Numbered from the stretch's first letter, positions 27,970 to 38,218 are shown. The stretch: DNA of 64,000 nt from Micrococcaceae bacterium Sec5.7 (GCA_039636785.1 CP144169.1:2790001-2854000), one strand, 5' to 3'. The notes: generated from the sequence alone by a model not told the origin. Program-made: numbers and translations.

Positions 27970-28668
27970 ATGTCGCACATCCTGCTACTGACGAACAGCA
28001 CCGGATCATCGGTGGATATTCTGCCTGCCTTGGAGCTTCTGAACCACCGCGTCCATATTCTTGCTGCCGAGCCCACGGCACTCCTCGATACAGACCCCTG
28101 CGACATCGTCCTCCTTGACGCCCGCAAGGATCTGGTGGGGGCCCGTTCCCTGACCCAGCTGCTGAAGGCCACCGGGCTGAGTGCTCCGCTGATGCTGATC
28201 CTGACCGAAGGCGGCATGGCCGCAGTATCCTCGGCCTGGGCCGTTGATGACATCGTGCTCGAATCCGCAGGCCCTGCAGAGGTGGAGGCCCGGATCCGGC
28301 TGGCCGTGGCAAGGGCGGTCCCTGACAAAGAGGACGCTCCCACCGAAATCCGCGCCGCCGGCGTCGTGATTGATGAAGCCAGCTATACGGCCCGTGTCAA
28401 CGGGGCGCCGCTGAACCTCACGTTCAAGGAGTTCGAGCTCCTGAAGTACCTGGCGCAGCATCCGGGCCGCGTGTTTACCCGGCAGCAGCTGCTGACCGAG
28501 GTCTGGGGGTACGACTACTACGGCGGCACCCGCACCGTGGACGTCCACGTCCGCCGGCTCCGCGCCAAGCTCGGCGCGGACCACGAAAACCTCATCAGCA
28601 CCGTACGCAACGTCGGCTACCGGCTGACCCTGGTGCGGCAGCAGGAAGACGAGCTGACTGAAGCCTGA
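27970..28668 (+). CDS. glnR: Nitrogen-assimilation regulator GlnR (atypical OmpR family)
   Basis: 232 residues. Start ATG 27970 follows GGAGGAAC; the open frame extends to 27799 but without support. The N-terminal receiver-like domain (1-120) has an Asp in VLLDARKDL but lacks the usual acidic pocket, as in Streptomyces GlnR, which works as a phosphorylation-independent dimer. The C-terminal winged helix (about 130-225) reads [20 protein letters not shown] and [18 protein letters not shown]. It is an orphan regulator with no adjacent kinase. In actinobacteria GlnR controls glnA, amtB and nitrate or urea genes, none of which is in this window. Confidence 0.93.
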   Translation: MSHILLLTNSTGSSVDILPALELLNHRVHILAAEPTALLDTDPCDIVLLDARKDLVGARSLTQLLKATGLSAPLMLILTEGGMAAVSSAWAVDDIVLESAGPAEVEARIRLAVARAVPDKEDAPTEIRAAGVVIDEASYTARVNGAPLNLTFKEFELLKYLAQHPGRVFTRQQLLTEVWGYDYYGGTRTVDVHVRRLRAKLGADHENLISTVRNVGYRLTLVRQQEDELTEA

Positions 28669-28699
28669 AGACTTCTGCGGCACCAGTGACGCCAAGACG

Positions 28700-28735
28700 A
28701 AAGCAGCCCCGGACTTTTCAGTCCGGGGCTGCTTT
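28700..28735 (+). terminator. glnR terminator
   Basis: A perfect 16-bp stem (28700-28715 with 28720-28735), TTTC loop, ending in a T-rich tract. It lies 31 bases after the glnR stop. Confidence 0.88.
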
Positions 28736-28761
28736 TCTGTGCTTTCTGAATTGTGGAGGAC

Positions 28762-28828
28762 ATACGGGTCGAACGTATCGAGGCCACCCCAGTGGTGGAT
28801 CCCCCTCGCAAACGGCTTCGGAAAGCCG
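28762..28828. other. Three consecutive hairpins, partly tRNA-like
   Basis: Between glnR and mshD are three perfect hairpins in a row: 28762-28778 (5-bp stem, 7-nt loop resembling a T-arm on the minus strand, TTCGACC loop), 28779-28808 (two stacked 5-bp stems), and 28813-28828 (6-bp stem, CGGA loop). On the minus strand the order resembles anticodon arm, long variable arm, T-arm, 3' acceptor, but the third hairpin cannot form a 7-nt anticodon loop and no matching 5' acceptor is found. It may be a decayed class II tRNA or an unrelated structured RNA. Confidence 0.4.
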
Positions 28829-28896
28829 GATGAGATAACGACTATACGTGCCAGCGGCCGGCTTCATCAAATCCACCCCACAATTCCTGCCGGACG

Positions 28897-28902
28897 TATA
28901 GC
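28897..28902 (+). promoter_or_regulatory. Possible leaderless -10 of mshD
   Basis: TATAGC ends eight bases before the mshD ATG and no ribosome site is present. Confidence 0.4.
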
Positions 28903-28910
28903 CTTGCATC

Positions 28911-29882
28911 ATGAGTTCTGCGCACCCGGAAAACTGGCCCGTACTCGTTGTCAAAGGCGCTGTGGATGAGCAGCTGTTGAAGGATTTCAAAGCCCTCCTG
29001 GTTGCCGCCGAGGAGTCAGATGGCAACCCGTCCCTTTCCGAACAGACGCTCGTGACGCTGCGGGCAGCCGACGCCGGTGTCCACTCCCTGCTGACGCTCG
29101 CCCTCTATTCGCCGGATGAGAACTCTGATCCGGCCTCCGGCCAGGACCTCGCCGGTTTTGCCGTTGTGGTCCAGGAAGCCGACGGCACCGGGGTCCTGGA
29201 AATCGCGGTCCATCCCAGCTACCGCAATCAGGGCGTGGCCGACAGGCTAGTGGGCACCCTGAAGGCCTCGCGCGGGTTTGACGGGCTCAAAGCCTGGTCC
29301 CACGGAAACCACGAAGCAGCCGCCGACCTCGCAGCAAGGTATGGCTACGGCCCCGTCCGTGAACTGTGGAAAATGCGGCTCACCTCTGCCGCCGCAGAAC
29401 TGCCCGACGCCGGCCTGCCGGACGGAGTGGTCCTCCGCACTTTTGTGCCGGGACAGGACGAAGGCGCCTGGCTCGCAGCCAACCGGGCCGCCTTCGCGCA
29501 TCACCCCGAGCAGGGCGCCATGACATTGGCGGATCTGGAGGCCCGGATGGCAGAAGACTGGTTCGATCCCGCCGGCTTCCTGCTGGCCGAGGACGGCTCG
29601 GGGCAGCTGCTCGGGTTCCACTGGACCAAGGTCCACCCGAGGCACGGCAGCCATCCAGCGGTAGGCGAGGTTTACGTTGTGGGAGTGACACCGGCGTCGC
29701 AGGGCATGGGTCTGGGGAAAGCACTCACCGTCGCCGGCATCCGGTACCTGCAGCAGTTGGGCCTGCATGCCGTGATGCTCTACACGGATGCGGACAACAT
29801 ACCGGCAGTTTCGCTTTACCGGCAGCTGGGCTTTACCCGGTGGGACGTGGACGTAATGTACGGGCCGTTAGCCAAAGGTTAA
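28911..29882 (+). CDS. mshD: Mycothiol synthase
   Basis: 323 residues, two GNAT domains, the standard MshD architecture. The C-terminal domain is the active acetyltransferase (GVTPASQGMGLGKALTVAG, then LYTDADNIPAVSLYRQLGF). The N-terminal domain retains VHPSYRNQGVADRLVG. MshD acetylates Cys-GlcN-Ins, the last step of mycothiol formation, the actinobacterial thiol buffer. Its presence is one of the clearest taxonomic clues in the window. It stands alone, between glnR and ppk. Confidence 0.95.
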   Translation: MSSAHPENWPVLVVKGAVDEQLLKDFKALLVAAEESDGNPSLSEQTLVTLRAADAGVHSLLTLALYSPDENSDPASGQDLAGFAVVVQEADGTGVLEIAVHPSYRNQGVADRLVGTLKASRGFDGLKAWSHGNHEAAADLAARYGYGPVRELWKMRLTSAAAELPDAGLPDGVVLRTFVPGQDEGAWLAANRAAFAHHPEQGAMTLADLEARMAEDWFDPAGFLLAEDGSGQLLGFHWTKVHPRHGSHPAVGEVYVVGVTPASQGMGLGKALTVAGIRYLQQLGLHAVMLYTDADNIPAVSLYRQLGFTRWDVDVMYGPLAKG

Positions 29883-29999
29883 TCCAGGCACCTGATGTGC
29901 GGCCGCGTGCAGGCGGAATCTTGGTATGTGGACAGGCGATTGATTGTAAGGTTGAAGCTAAATCGCGCCAGCTGCACGCGCCTGCACTAAGGAGAGACC

Positions 30000-32249
30000 A
30001 TGCAACCGGAATCCGCCGGAACAGCCACGGCTGAAGCCAAGGCAGCGCCTGTGCGCGCCCGCTTCGGCTCCTCCGAAGTTCCTGCCTCGCGCGCCACCCA
30101 GGACCGGATCGATATCCCTGAGTTTGCCCCGAACCCGGAGCCCGAAGGCGACATCAGGCCGGACCGGTTCCTGGACCGCGAACTGAGCTGGCTGGCCTTC
30201 AACTCCCGCGTCCTGGAATTGGCAGAGGACCACAATCTGCACCTGCTGGAACGCGTCAGCTTCCTCTCAATTTTTGCGTCCAATCTGGACGAGTTCTTCA
30301 TGGTCCGTGTGGCAGGCCTGAAACGCCGCATCGCCACCGGCCTGGCCGTTCCCTCGCCCGCCGGCCTGAGCCCCGTGGAAGTACTTGAACAGATTGGTGA
30401 AGAGGCACACCGGCTCCAGCAGCGCCATGCGCAGGTCTACGCGGAGCAGATCAGGCCCGCCCTGGCGTACGAGCACATCCACCTGATGCACTGGGATGAG
30501 CTGGATGATCAGGCCAAGGAGCAGCTCAGCGCCATGTTTGCGGAGAAGGTCTTCCCCATCCTGACGCCGCTGGCTGTGGATCCCGCCCACCCTTTCCCGT
30601 ACATTTCCGGGCTCTCCCTGAACCTGGCCGTAGTGGTCCGGAACCCCGTGAGCGATAAAGAGCTCTTTGCCCGCGTCAAGGTGCCTGACCAGTTGCCCCG
30701 CCTGATCTCCATCGACGGCCCACGTGCGGGTGCGGTTCCGGGCCGTGTGGCACGGTTCATCGCCCTGGAAGAGATCATTGCCGTCCATCTGGACAAACTC
30801 TTCGCCGGCATGGAGGTCCTGGAGCACCACACGTTCCGGGTCACCCGCAACGAGGACGTTGAGGTGGAAGAGGACGACGCCGAGAACCTCCTGCAGGCGC
30901 TCGAAAAGGAACTGCTGCGGCGCCGCTTCGGGCCGCCCGTCCGTCTTGAGGTCACCAACGACATCAACCCCAACATCCGTGCGCTGCTCATCCGCGAGCT
31001 GGGTGTCGAGGAATCCGAGGTCTACTCGGTCCCCGCGCCGCTCGACCTTCGCGGGCTGTCGGTCATTGCCCGAATTGACCGTGCGGACCTGCACTACCCC
31101 AAGCACGTGCCGCACACGTCGCGGCACCTCAACGAATCCGAGACCTCAAAGGCCGCCAATGTCTTCGCCGCAATGCGCCGCCGGGACATCCTGCTTCATC
31201 ACCCCTACGACTCCTTCTCCACCTCGGTCCAGGCGTTCCTGGAACAGGCAGCGGCGGATCCGAAGGTACAGGCCATCAAGCAGACCCTGTACCGCACGTC
31301 CGGCGATTCCCCGATAGTGGATGCCCTGATCGATGCCGCCGAAGCGGGCAAGCAGGTTCTGGCGCTGGTGGAGATCAAGGCGCGCTTTGATGAACAGGCC
31401 AATATTTCCTGGGCGCGCAAACTCGAGCAGGCCGGCGTGCACGTTGTGTACGGCATTGTGGGACTGAAGACCCACTGCAAGCTCTCCCTCGTGGTCCGCC
31501 AGGAAGTGGACGGCCTGCGCCGCTACTGCCACATCGGCACCGGCAACTACCACCCGCGCACCGCCCGCTATTACGAGGACCTTGGTCTGCTCACGGCCAA
31601 TGAGCAGGTGGGCGAGGACCTGTCCAAGCTCTTCAACCAGCTCTCCGGGTACGCTCCCAAGTCCACCTTCAAGCGTCTGCTGGTTGCGCCGCGTTCGGTC
31701 CGCTCGGGACTGATCGACCGGATTGAAACCGAGATCCGCAACGCCCGGGCAGGCATTGCGGCGCGGGTCCAGGTCAAGGTCAACTCCATCGTGGACGAGG
31801 CAATCATCGATTCCCTCTACCGGGCGTCCCAGGCGGGGGTAAAGGTGGACGTGATTGTCCGTGGCATCTGCTCGCTGCGTCCGGGAGTTCCCGGGCTGAG
31901 TGAGAACATCACCGTCCGCTCCGTACTCGGCCGCTTCCTGGAGCACTCCCGTGTATTCGCCTTTGCCAACGGCGGGGATCCGGTGGTCTACATCGGTTCC
32001 GCGGACATGATGCACCGCAACCTTGACCGCCGGGTCGAGGCCCTGGTTCAGCTGGCCAGCGGAGATGACACGAGGTACGTGCTGGACATGCTGCGCCGGT
32101 ATATGGATCCGGACACGGCGAGCTGGCACCTGGACAACCAGGGCGAATGGGCCCGCCATCACCTGGCGGAGGACGGCACCGACCTTGATGACGTACAGTC
32201 GTGGCTGCTCGCATCCCGCTCACGCCAGCGTTCGTCGAGCCGGCGGTAA
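30000..32249 (+). CDS. ppk: Polyphosphate kinase 1
   Basis: 749 residues, typical of PPK1, which polymerises ATP gamma-phosphate into polyphosphate. The N-terminal domain ([19 protein letters not shown], then [17 protein letters not shown]) and the two PLD-like catalytic domains are present; the phospho-histidine region is in [14 protein letters not shown] (about residue 490), and [21 protein letters not shown] is the second conserved block. AAGGAGAG precedes the ATG. A 60-residue N-terminal extension rich in Ala/Pro/Glu is typical of Micrococcaceae. mutT1 begins 10 nt downstream, so the two are an operon. Confidence 0.96.
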   Translation: MQPESAGTATAEAKAAPVRARFGSSEVPASRATQDRIDIPEFAPNPEPEGDIRPDRFLDRELSWLAFNSRVLELAEDHNLHLLERVSFLSIFASNLDEFFMVRVAGLKRRIATGLAVPSPAGLSPVEVLEQIGEEAHRLQQRHAQVYAEQIRPALAYEHIHLMHWDELDDQAKEQLSAMFAEKVFPILTPLAVDPAHPFPYISGLSLNLAVVVRNPVSDKELFARVKVPDQLPRLISIDGPRAGAVPGRVARFIALEEIIAVHLDKLFAGMEVLEHHTFRVTRNEDVEVEEDDAENLLQALEKELLRRRFGPPVRLEVTNDINPNIRALLIRELGVEESEVYSVPAPLDLRGLSVIARIDRADLHYPKHVPHTSRHLNESETSKAANVFAAMRRRDILLHHPYDSFSTSVQAFLEQAAADPKVQAIKQTLYRTSGDSPIVDALIDAAEAGKQVLALVEIKARFDEQANISWARKLEQAGVHVVYGIVGLKTHCKLSLVVRQEVDGLRRYCHIGTGNYHPRTARYYEDLGLLTANEQVGEDLSKLFNQLSGYAPKSTFKRLLVAPRSVRSGLIDRIETEIRNARAGIAARVQVKVNSIVDEAIIDSLYRASQAGVKVDVIVRGICSLRPGVPGLSENITVRSVLGRFLEHSRVFAFANGGDPVVYIGSADMMHRNLDRRVEALVQLASGDDTRYVLDMLRRYMDPDTASWHLDNQGEWARHHLAEDGTDLDDVQSWLLASRSRQRSSSRR

Positions 32250-32259
32250 GGCCACAGCG

Positions 32260-33228
32260 TTGAAGAGCGATTCACCTATAAGCGACCAGACAGACCATCC
32301 GGGCGAGGCCGTAGCCGTCACGGCTGCCGGCGCACTGCCCTGGCGCATCAACAAGGACAAGCTGGAAGTCCTGCTGATCCACCGGCCCCGGTACGATGAC
32401 TGGTCCTGGCCCAAAGGAAAACTCGACGCCGGCGAAACCATCCCCGAATGCGCCGTCCGTGAGGTTGAGGAAGAGATCGGGCTGACGGCAACTCTTGGGG
32501 TCCCGCTCCCGCCCATCCACTACCATGTCCCGGCCGGGCTGAAGGTTGTCCATTACTGGGCTGTGGAAGTCAACGGCAGCACCTTGCGACCTGACGGCAA
32601 GGAGGTGGACAGCGTGATGTGGTGCGCGCCGGAGAAGGCGGCCGGGCTGCTCAGCAATCCGTCCGACGTCGCTCCTCTCACGTATCTGGTGGCGGCACAC
32701 GAGCGCAAGGAACTCCGTACCTGGCCGCTGGTGGTGGTGCGGCATGCAAAGGCCAAGCCCCGGTCGTCCTGGAGCAAGGCCGAAGGCGAACGTCCGCTTG
32801 CTGTCACGGGCATCCGGCAGGCGCAGGCCGTGGGGCGGCTGCTTCTGGTGTGGAAGCCGTCAAGGGTGGTCAGCAGCCCATGGCTCCGGTGCGTCGCCAC
32901 CATTGCACCGTATGCCAAGGCAGTGGACGCGAAAGTGAAACTCGTGGACTCGCTGACGGAGCACCGGCACACCCGCAGTCCCCGCAAGACTGCTGCCGTG
33001 GTGGAGTCCCTGTTTGATAAGCAGCGGGCCATTGCGCTGTGCACACATCGTCCGGCGCTGCCGACTGTGCTGGACCAGCTCGCGGGACACATGACTTCGC
33101 GCTGGCGCGCCCTGCTGCCCGTCTCGGACCCCTATTTGGCCCCCGGCGAAATCATCGTCTGCCATGTGGCCCACGGCAGCAAGCACAGGATCGTGGCCGT
33201 GGAGCAGTTCAAGCCCTTCGACGACTGA
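32260..33228 (+). CDS. mutT1: Nudix hydrolase fused to histidine phosphatase (MutT1 type)
   Basis: 322 residues. The Nudix box GKLDAGET...REVEEEIG occupies about residues 53-75, and a histidine-phosphatase domain follows with the RHA triad at about 161-163 (VVRHAKAKPRSSW). MutT1 of mycobacteria has this same fusion and degrades 8-oxo-GTP, 8-oxo-dGTP and diadenosine polyphosphates. Its gene neighbours ppk1 in mycobacteria too. The frame is open 79 codons into ppk; TTG 32260 (MKSDSPISDQ) is the first plausible start after the ppk stop, though its ribosome site is weak. Confidence 0.88.
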   Translation: MKSDSPISDQTDHPGEAVAVTAAGALPWRINKDKLEVLLIHRPRYDDWSWPKGKLDAGETIPECAVREVEEEIGLTATLGVPLPPIHYHVPAGLKVVHYWAVEVNGSTLRPDGKEVDSVMWCAPEKAAGLLSNPSDVAPLTYLVAAHERKELRTWPLVVVRHAKAKPRSSWSKAEGERPLAVTGIRQAQAVGRLLLVWKPSRVVSSPWLRCVATIAPYAKAVDAKVKLVDSLTEHRHTRSPRKTAAVVESLFDKQRAIALCTHRPALPTVLDQLAGHMTSRWRALLPVSDPYLAPGEIIVCHVAHGSKHRIVAVEQFKPFDD

Positions 33229-33234
33229 GCACGT

Positions 33235-33301
33235 CCCGTTGCTCTATCACTTTTAGTAGCCATTTGCCGGTTTTAGGGACGAAAAGTGATAGAGCAACGG
33301 G
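33235..33301. repeat. Intergenic inverted repeat, 20-bp arms
   Basis: CCCGTTGCTCTATCACTTTT at 33235-33254 and its exact complement at 33282-33301 flank a 27-nt spacer with little pairing. It lies between mutT1 and a broken membrane-protein gene. The arms are too long and the spacer too large for a simple terminator. It may be a palindromic repeat family or a miniature mobile element; no target duplication is evident. Confidence 0.85.
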
Positions 33302-33346
33302 AGAACAAGGCTCCTTTGGTTGAGTCAAAGCTCTTTGGGGGAAGCC

Positions 33347-34881
33347 ATGCCGTCTGAATTTCCTTTGCCGCCGATGGTTTTGTTGTGGCCGTTGGCCATT
33401 GGAGTAGGCCTGTATCGGCTCCTGCGCTGGGCGGTCTGGGCACCCGGCGGCGGTACCTCGGCGGTCTCGGTGTCACAGCATGCCCTGTGGGTGGGCGTCA
33501 TCGGCTGGATGGCAAGTTCGCTTCAGACCGCCGGTAACGCGGGTATCATCCCTGTAAATGCCGGGGGTCCTACCCTGCTGACGCCTGGGGCACTCCTTCC
33601 TGCGCTTGCCTGGCCCGTCATCGGCTGCCTGGTGGTTCATGCGATCGGCCAGGTCAGCTATCCGGGGCCTAAGCGTCCGCGCCGGCTTGCCACACTCTCT
33701 GTCAGGCGGGTGAAAGATTTCCTCCCGCGCCCCCTGGCATGGACTACCGCGGCGATCTTCGCAGCTGCGACCGGTCCCATTGCGTGGGTGGCCACGCTGC
33801 CTGGAATCCGTCCAGTGTCATACGGTGCTCTTTCCGACGGGCCCAACAGCAGCACGAGCATTGGCGTCGGCGGCAAATTGAGGCCTTGGATGCCAATGAA
33901 AACAGCCTGCTCCGGACCATCGCCATGAACCGCCTATTGCGCACGGTGGCCACTGTTGCCGCTGGACTCGCCGCGATAGCCGGCAACTTCGCCGCCCGCC
34001 CGGACCCCACAGCTGGCACGATGTCGTGGACCAATGCAGTTGCCATATGGGCCACAGCTGCAGTTCTGGTTATGTGGTGGTGGCAGCCGCCCCGGCTGCC
34101 CAGCGCGCAACCCGGTTCCAGCAAAAAACCGTGGCTGGCAGTCCGGGATCCGCCCACCCAGCTACCAGGCTTTCCGTTTCCAGTGGCGCGGCGTTGGGGC
34201 TGGCGGCGGTGGTCCCGGCGATTCCTGGTACCTTTCTGCTCACGGGCGCCATGATTCCGGGAGGCTATGGCCCCGGCGGGCTTCGTCGCATTGATGGCAA
34301 CGGCGATCCTGCTCGCCATCATCGGCGGGGAGTTGCTGCTCCAACGGAATTACGGCACCGTCGATGCCCATAGTGACTGGCCGAGACAGGCGCTAAGCCC
34401 CGCGCTGCTCACCGCAGCCATCATGGCAATCCTCCTGTTGGCGGTTGTACTGATCGTTACAGCCGTCGGCGAATCAGGGCCGGGACAGGAGCCCGGCTGG
34501 ATTCCGACGACGGTAGCTTCGGCCGTCGTCGGGCTCGTTTCTGTGCCGGCACTCCTCATTGCGAGACTCCGCAGCGGCATCGAGTCAACGATTTCCGGAC
34601 TGGATGGGGCACTGCAGGCCATCACCATGTACAGGATTGTCCGCACACTTGCGGCCTTCTTCACGGCCCAGGCCGGTGTATTGCTCTCGACTGCCAGCCG
34701 GGCGTGGCCACCTGTCCTGGGCATCCCGGAAAATCCGGGGCCACAATCCTGGCAGCCAGCTGTCACGGCAGGAACCCTGATCATTGCAGTGGCGGTAGTG
34801 ATTGCGGGGATTCCGGTGCGGAACCTGACGGGGAAACCTGCACGCCCGGCAGCTCGAAGTGAAGCGGAACCTGCCAGATGA
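33347..34881 (+). pseudogene. Polytopic membrane protein gene broken by three frameshifts
   Basis: Three reading frames together give one continuous membrane protein of about 510 residues. The first part runs from ATG 33347 (GGGGGA upstream) to about 33,850. The frame then drops by one (continuing through IEALDANENSLLRT and AVAIWATAAVLVMW), drops again near 34,110-34,150 (AALGLAAVVPAIPGTFLL), and returns near 34,265 at a CCCC run (AGFVALMATAILLAIIGG) to the stop at 34881. Each piece is hydrophobic in a different frame only. The stop overlaps the next GntR gene by 4 bases, so this was the membrane component controlled by that regulator. Sequencing error is the alternative to true decay. Confidence 0.75.
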
Positions 34882-35273
34882 ATGCAGGCATATTTGTTGA
34901 CCTCCGCTCGGCCACTCCCCCGTACGAACAGATCCGGTCCCAGATCAGCTCATTGATAGCTTTGGGCACACTGGCCGCGGGCGCACGGCTGCCCTCGGTC
35001 CGCAGCCTGGCAGCGGACCTGGGGCTCGCGGCGGGAACGGTGGCAAGGGCGTACAAGGAGCTGGAAGCGTCGGGGCTCATTGAATCCCGACGGGGCCGCG
35101 GCACGATTGTTTCCCAGCCCGGGACCCCTGGTCCCGGCGGAAGCGCAGCCGGAGGTGCGGTCCCCGCAGTGGTGACCGCTGCCGTCGACCGATTTATCCT
35201 TGCAGGACGGGACGCACTGCTCAGTGACGAAACACTGATGGACCTGCTGAGGGGAAGACTGCGGAATCACTGA
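34878..35273 (+). CDS. GntR-family regulator, YtrA subfamily
   Basis: 131 residues. An N-terminal GntR winged helix (about 5-78: PPYEQIRSQISSLIALGTLA, then LPSVRSLAADLGLAAGTVAR) with a short C-terminal helical tail, the minimal YtrA architecture that has no ligand domain. YtrA members usually control the ABC or membrane transport genes beside them. Its ATG overlaps the stop of the broken membrane-protein gene upstream, so they were one operon. Confidence 0.9.
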   Translation: MNAGIFVDLRSATPPYEQIRSQISSLIALGTLAAGARLPSVRSLAADLGLAAGTVARAYKELEASGLIESRRGRGTIVSQPGTPGPGGSAAGGAVPAVVTAAVDRFILAGRDALLSDETLMDLLRGRLRNH

Positions 35274-35367
35274 TGGCAAAGTCGGCGCCAAGACGGCGGC
35301 CAGCGTGCGGCGCAGAGCATTTTCGCGCGTTATGGCCTCCGTTGGGATTGATATTGCAAGCGGCAAG

Positions 35368-35373
35368 TAGACT
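35368..35373 (+). promoter_or_regulatory. Leaderless -10 of thyA
   Basis: TAGACT, six bases, then the GTG start of thyA. Confidence 0.55.
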
Positions 35374-35379
35374 TTAGCC

Positions 35380-36183
35380 GTGACTATTCCAACGCCTTAC
35401 GAAGACCTTCTGCGCGATGTCATGGCTCATGGCACGCACAAATCCGACCGTACCGGAACGGGCACCAGCAGTGTGTTCGGACGCCAGCTGCGCTTTGACC
35501 TGGGCCAGAGCTTTCCGCTGATCACCACCAAACGCGTTCACTTCAAGTCCGTGGCCGTGGAGTTGCTGTGGTTTCTTCGCGGCGACACGAACGTGAAGTG
35601 GATGCAGGAGCAGGGTGTCACCATCTGGAACGAATGGGCAGACGCCGACGGCGAGCTCGGTCCCGTGTACGGCGTCCAGTGGCGAAGCTGGCCCACACCG
35701 GACGGCGGCCACATCGACCAGATTGCCGAACTCATAGACAACCTCAAGGCGAACCCCGATTCGCGCCGGCACATCGTTTCCGCGTGGAATGTTTCCGAGC
35801 TCAAGGACATGGCGCTTCCGCCCTGCCACGCCTTCTTCCAGTTCTATGTGGCTGACGGCAAGCTCTCCTGCCAGCTTTATCAGCGGTCCGCGGACATGTT
35901 CCTGGGTGTGCCTTTCAATATTGCCTCATACGCACTACTGACGTGCATGATCGCCCAGCAGGTGGGACTTGAGCCCGGTGAGTTTGTCTGGACCGGCGGC
36001 GACGTCCACATCTACGACAACCACATGGACCAGGTGCTGAAGCAGCTGGACCGCGAGCCGTACGAATACCCGCAGCTCAAGATCACCCGCAGGCCCGAGT
36101 CCATCTCCGACTACAACCTGGACGATTTCGAAGTTGTCGGATACCAGCACCACCCCACCATCAAGGCGCCGATAGCAGTATGA
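35380..36183 (+). CDS. thyA: Thymidylate synthase
   Basis: 267 residues, close to the 264 of E. coli. It converts dUMP to dTMP with methylene-tetrahydrofolate. The nucleophile is in [12 protein letters not shown] (about residue 149), the [14 protein letters not shown]-terminal loop and the [17 protein letters not shown] block are present, and the C-terminus ends IKAPIAV. It starts at GTG 35380, supported by a leaderless -10. Its TGA overlaps the ATG of folA (ATGA), giving a coupled thyA-folA operon that pairs dTMP synthesis with dihydrofolate recycling. Confidence 0.97.
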   Translation: MTIPTPYEDLLRDVMAHGTHKSDRTGTGTSSVFGRQLRFDLGQSFPLITTKRVHFKSVAVELLWFLRGDTNVKWMQEQGVTIWNEWADADGELGPVYGVQWRSWPTPDGGHIDQIAELIDNLKANPDSRRHIVSAWNVSELKDMALPPCHAFFQFYVADGKLSCQLYQRSADMFLGVPFNIASYALLTCMIAQQVGLEPGEFVWTGGDVHIYDNHMDQVLKQLDREPYEYPQLKITRRPESISDYNLDDFEVVGYQHHPTIKAPIAV

Positions 36184-36782
36184 GCACCAACGATTCCCCT
36201 GAGTCAGCCATTGGCCCGATCCCCCTGATTTTCACGGAGGATGTCGCCGCCACAATGACGGGCATCGGTCTGGTGTGGGCACAGACCACAGCCGGTGTGA
36301 TCGGCAAGGATGGCGACATGCCGTGGCACCTTCCCGAGGACCTCAAGCACTTCAACAAGCTCACCACCGGCCACCCCGTCATCATGGGCCGCAAAACGTG
36401 GTTGTCATTCCCCGAAAAGTACCGGCCCCTGCCCGGACGCACCAATATTGTGATCACGCGTCAGGAAGGCTGGGGACAGACGCCCGAGGCTGAAGGCGCA
36501 ATGGCCGTTGGCTCCCTGGACGATGCCTTGCTGGAATCGCAGTTCGCGCCGGGCGGACAGAAGGTCTGGATCATCGGCGGCGGCGAGATTTTCAAGCTGT
36601 CCATGGACATCGCGGACATCGCCATTGTCACCGTGATCGATTCGGAGGCTGAAGGCGATACCTTTGCCCCCGAGCTGGGCGACGATTGGAAGTCCGGGAC
36701 CATTGTGCCGCCGGAAGGCTGGATGACCGCCGCCAACGGCACGCAGTATCGGTTCACGATGTGGCGCCGGATGGAGGGCTAG
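36180..36782 (+). CDS. folA: Dihydrofolate reductase
   Basis: 200 residues; the core DHFR is about 165, so there is an N-terminal extension of about 25 residues. The catalytic acid is in [22 protein letters not shown] is bound through [21 protein letters not shown] and [12 protein letters not shown]. It regenerates tetrahydrofolate from the dihydrofolate made by ThyA. Overlaps thyA by 4 bases. The extension contains a second in-frame ATG ([11 protein letters not shown]) that could be the real start, but the coupling argues for 36180. Confidence 0.95.
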   Translation: MSTNDSPESAIGPIPLIFTEDVAATMTGIGLVWAQTTAGVIGKDGDMPWHLPEDLKHFNKLTTGHPVIMGRKTWLSFPEKYRPLPGRTNIVITRQEGWGQTPEAEGAMAVGSLDDALLESQFAPGGQKVWIIGGGEIFKLSMDIADIAIVTVIDSEAEGDTFAPELGDDWKSGTIVPPEGWMTAANGTQYRFTMWRRMEG

Positions 36783-37001
36783 ATGCTGAAGAAGCCGGAA
36801 ACACTCTTTGTCCTGGGCTACATGCTCCTGCCCCTCTTTGCGCTTCTTTCAGCCATTGTGGGTCTCACCATGATTCTGGGCGGCAACAAAATCATGGGCG
36901 CGATTGTGCTCGTGGTCATCACGCAGGTATTCGCCTTCGGCGCCGTTTTTGCGCTCCGCAAGCGCAAGGGTGCGCTGCTTGAAGAGCGCGACCCCGGGTA
37001 G
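36783..37001 (+). CDS. Small membrane protein, third gene of the thyA operon
   Basis: 72 residues with two hydrophobic helices (about 7-30 and 37-57) and a charged C-terminus (LRKRKGALLEERDPG). It begins directly after the folA stop with no gap, so it is translationally coupled to folA. No recognised motif. Similar small proteins follow folA in other Micrococcaceae by my recollection, but no role is known. Confidence 0.75.
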   Translation: MLKKPETLFVLGYMLLPLFALLSAIVGLTMILGGNKIMGAIVLVVITQVFAFGAVFALRKRKGALLEERDPG

Positions 37002-37060
37002 GAGCCACGTTGGGTACTCCGCAGTGACGTAACCAACAGCGGTGGCCGGCCCCGAAGCCC

Positions 37061-37066
37061 TAAGCT
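37061..37066 (+). promoter_or_regulatory. Leaderless -10 of asd
   Basis: TAAGCT, six bases, ATG; no ribosome site. Confidence 0.5.
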
Positions 37067-37072
37067 GTTCTA

Positions 37073-38203
37073 ATGACACATTCAGTTGGCCTCGTCGGTT
37101 GGCGTGGCATGGTCGGTTCCGTCCTGATGCAGCGTATGCAGGATGAGGGCGACTTCGCCAACATCAACCCGGTATTTTTCTCCACCTCCAACGCGGGTGG
37201 TGCCGCCCCGACGCTTGTTGGTGCTGCAGGGGGTGCAGCCGGCAAGCTCGAGAACGCGTTTGATATCGATACGCTGGCCAAGCTGCCCATTATTGTGACC
37301 GCCCAGGGCGGCGGCTACACCAAGCAGGTCCACGGCGAGCTTCGCAGCCGCGGCTGGGACGGTCTCTGGATCGACGCCGCCTCAACCCTGCGCATGAACG
37401 ACGATTCAATCATCGTGCTCGACCCCATCAACCGCGACGCCATCGACGCCGGCCTGTCCGGCGGCACCAAGGACTTCATCGGCGGCAACTGCACGGTCTC
37501 CTGCATGCTTATGGGCCTCGGCGGACTGTTCAAGAACGGCCTCGTTGAATGGGGTACGTCCATGACCTACCAGGCTGCCTCCGGCGGCGGTGCGCGCCAC
37601 ATGCGCGAGCTGCTCAGCCAGTTCGGCACGCTCAACGCCGAGGTCAGCACGGAACTGGACGACCCGGCGTCGGCCATTCTGGAAATCGACCGCAAGGTCC
37701 TGGCACACCAGCGAACCGACATGGACGCCAGCCAGTTCGGTGTCCCCCTGGCCGGTTCCCTGATCCCCTGGATCGACGCGGATCTGGGCAACGGGCAGTC
37801 CAAGGAAGAGTGGAAGGCCGGGGTGGAGACGAACAAAATCCTGGGGACCTCCGGCGAAGACCACATCATCATGGACGGCCTGTGCATCAGGATCGGCGCC
37901 ATGCGCTCGCACTCCCAGGCGCTCACCCTCAAGCTCCGTGAAGACCTCTCCGTGGCCGAGATCGAGAACCTCCTGGCCGCAGACAATGAGTGGGCCAAGG
38001 TGGTTCCGAACAATAAGGACGACTCCATGGCCGGCCTCACCCCGGTGGCGGCCTCGGGCACCCTGGACATCCCGGTTGGCCGTATACGCAAGCTGGAAAT
38101 GGGCCCGAAGTACATCAGCGCCTTCACCGTGGGTGACCAGCTCCTTTGGGGTGCTGCCGAGCCGCTCCGCCGCATGCTGAACATCGCCACGGGCACGCTC
38201 TAG
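37073..38203 (+). CDS. asd: Aspartate-semialdehyde dehydrogenase, E. coli-type
   Basis: 376 residues, converting aspartyl phosphate to aspartate semialdehyde for lysine, threonine and methionine (and diaminopimelate). The N-terminal [18 protein letters not shown] is the Gram-negative type I Asd signature, and the catalytic thiol is Cys140 in [15 protein letters not shown]. Most actinobacteria carry a shorter, more distant Asd; this longer E. coli-like form is notable. Leaderless ATG 37073. Monocistronic, with a terminator at 38219. Confidence 0.95.
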   Translation: MTHSVGLVGWRGMVGSVLMQRMQDEGDFANINPVFFSTSNAGGAAPTLVGAAGGAAGKLENAFDIDTLAKLPIIVTAQGGGYTKQVHGELRSRGWDGLWIDAASTLRMNDDSIIVLDPINRDAIDAGLSGGTKDFIGGNCTVSCMLMGLGGLFKNGLVEWGTSMTYQAASGGGARHMRELLSQFGTLNAEVSTELDDPASAILEIDRKVLAHQRTDMDASQFGVPLAGSLIPWIDADLGNGQSKEEWKAGVETNKILGTSGEDHIIMDGLCIRIGAMRSHSQALTLKLREDLSVAEIENLLAADNEWAKVVPNNKDDSMAGLTPVAASGTLDIPVGRIRKLEMGPKYISAFTVGDQLLWGAAEPLRRMLNIATGTL

Positions 38204-38218
38204 GGTTCTGCCGCTTAC

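Noticed and set aside
28745..28850. A functional tRNA-Ser, tRNA-Leu or tRNA-Sec
   Set aside because: The would-be anticodon hairpin has a 4-6-nt loop rather than 7 and no complementary 5' acceptor strand exists within 110 bases.
30267..32162. Long minus-strand frames opposite ppk
   Set aside because: Codon-bias shadows of an intact, clearly recognised gene.
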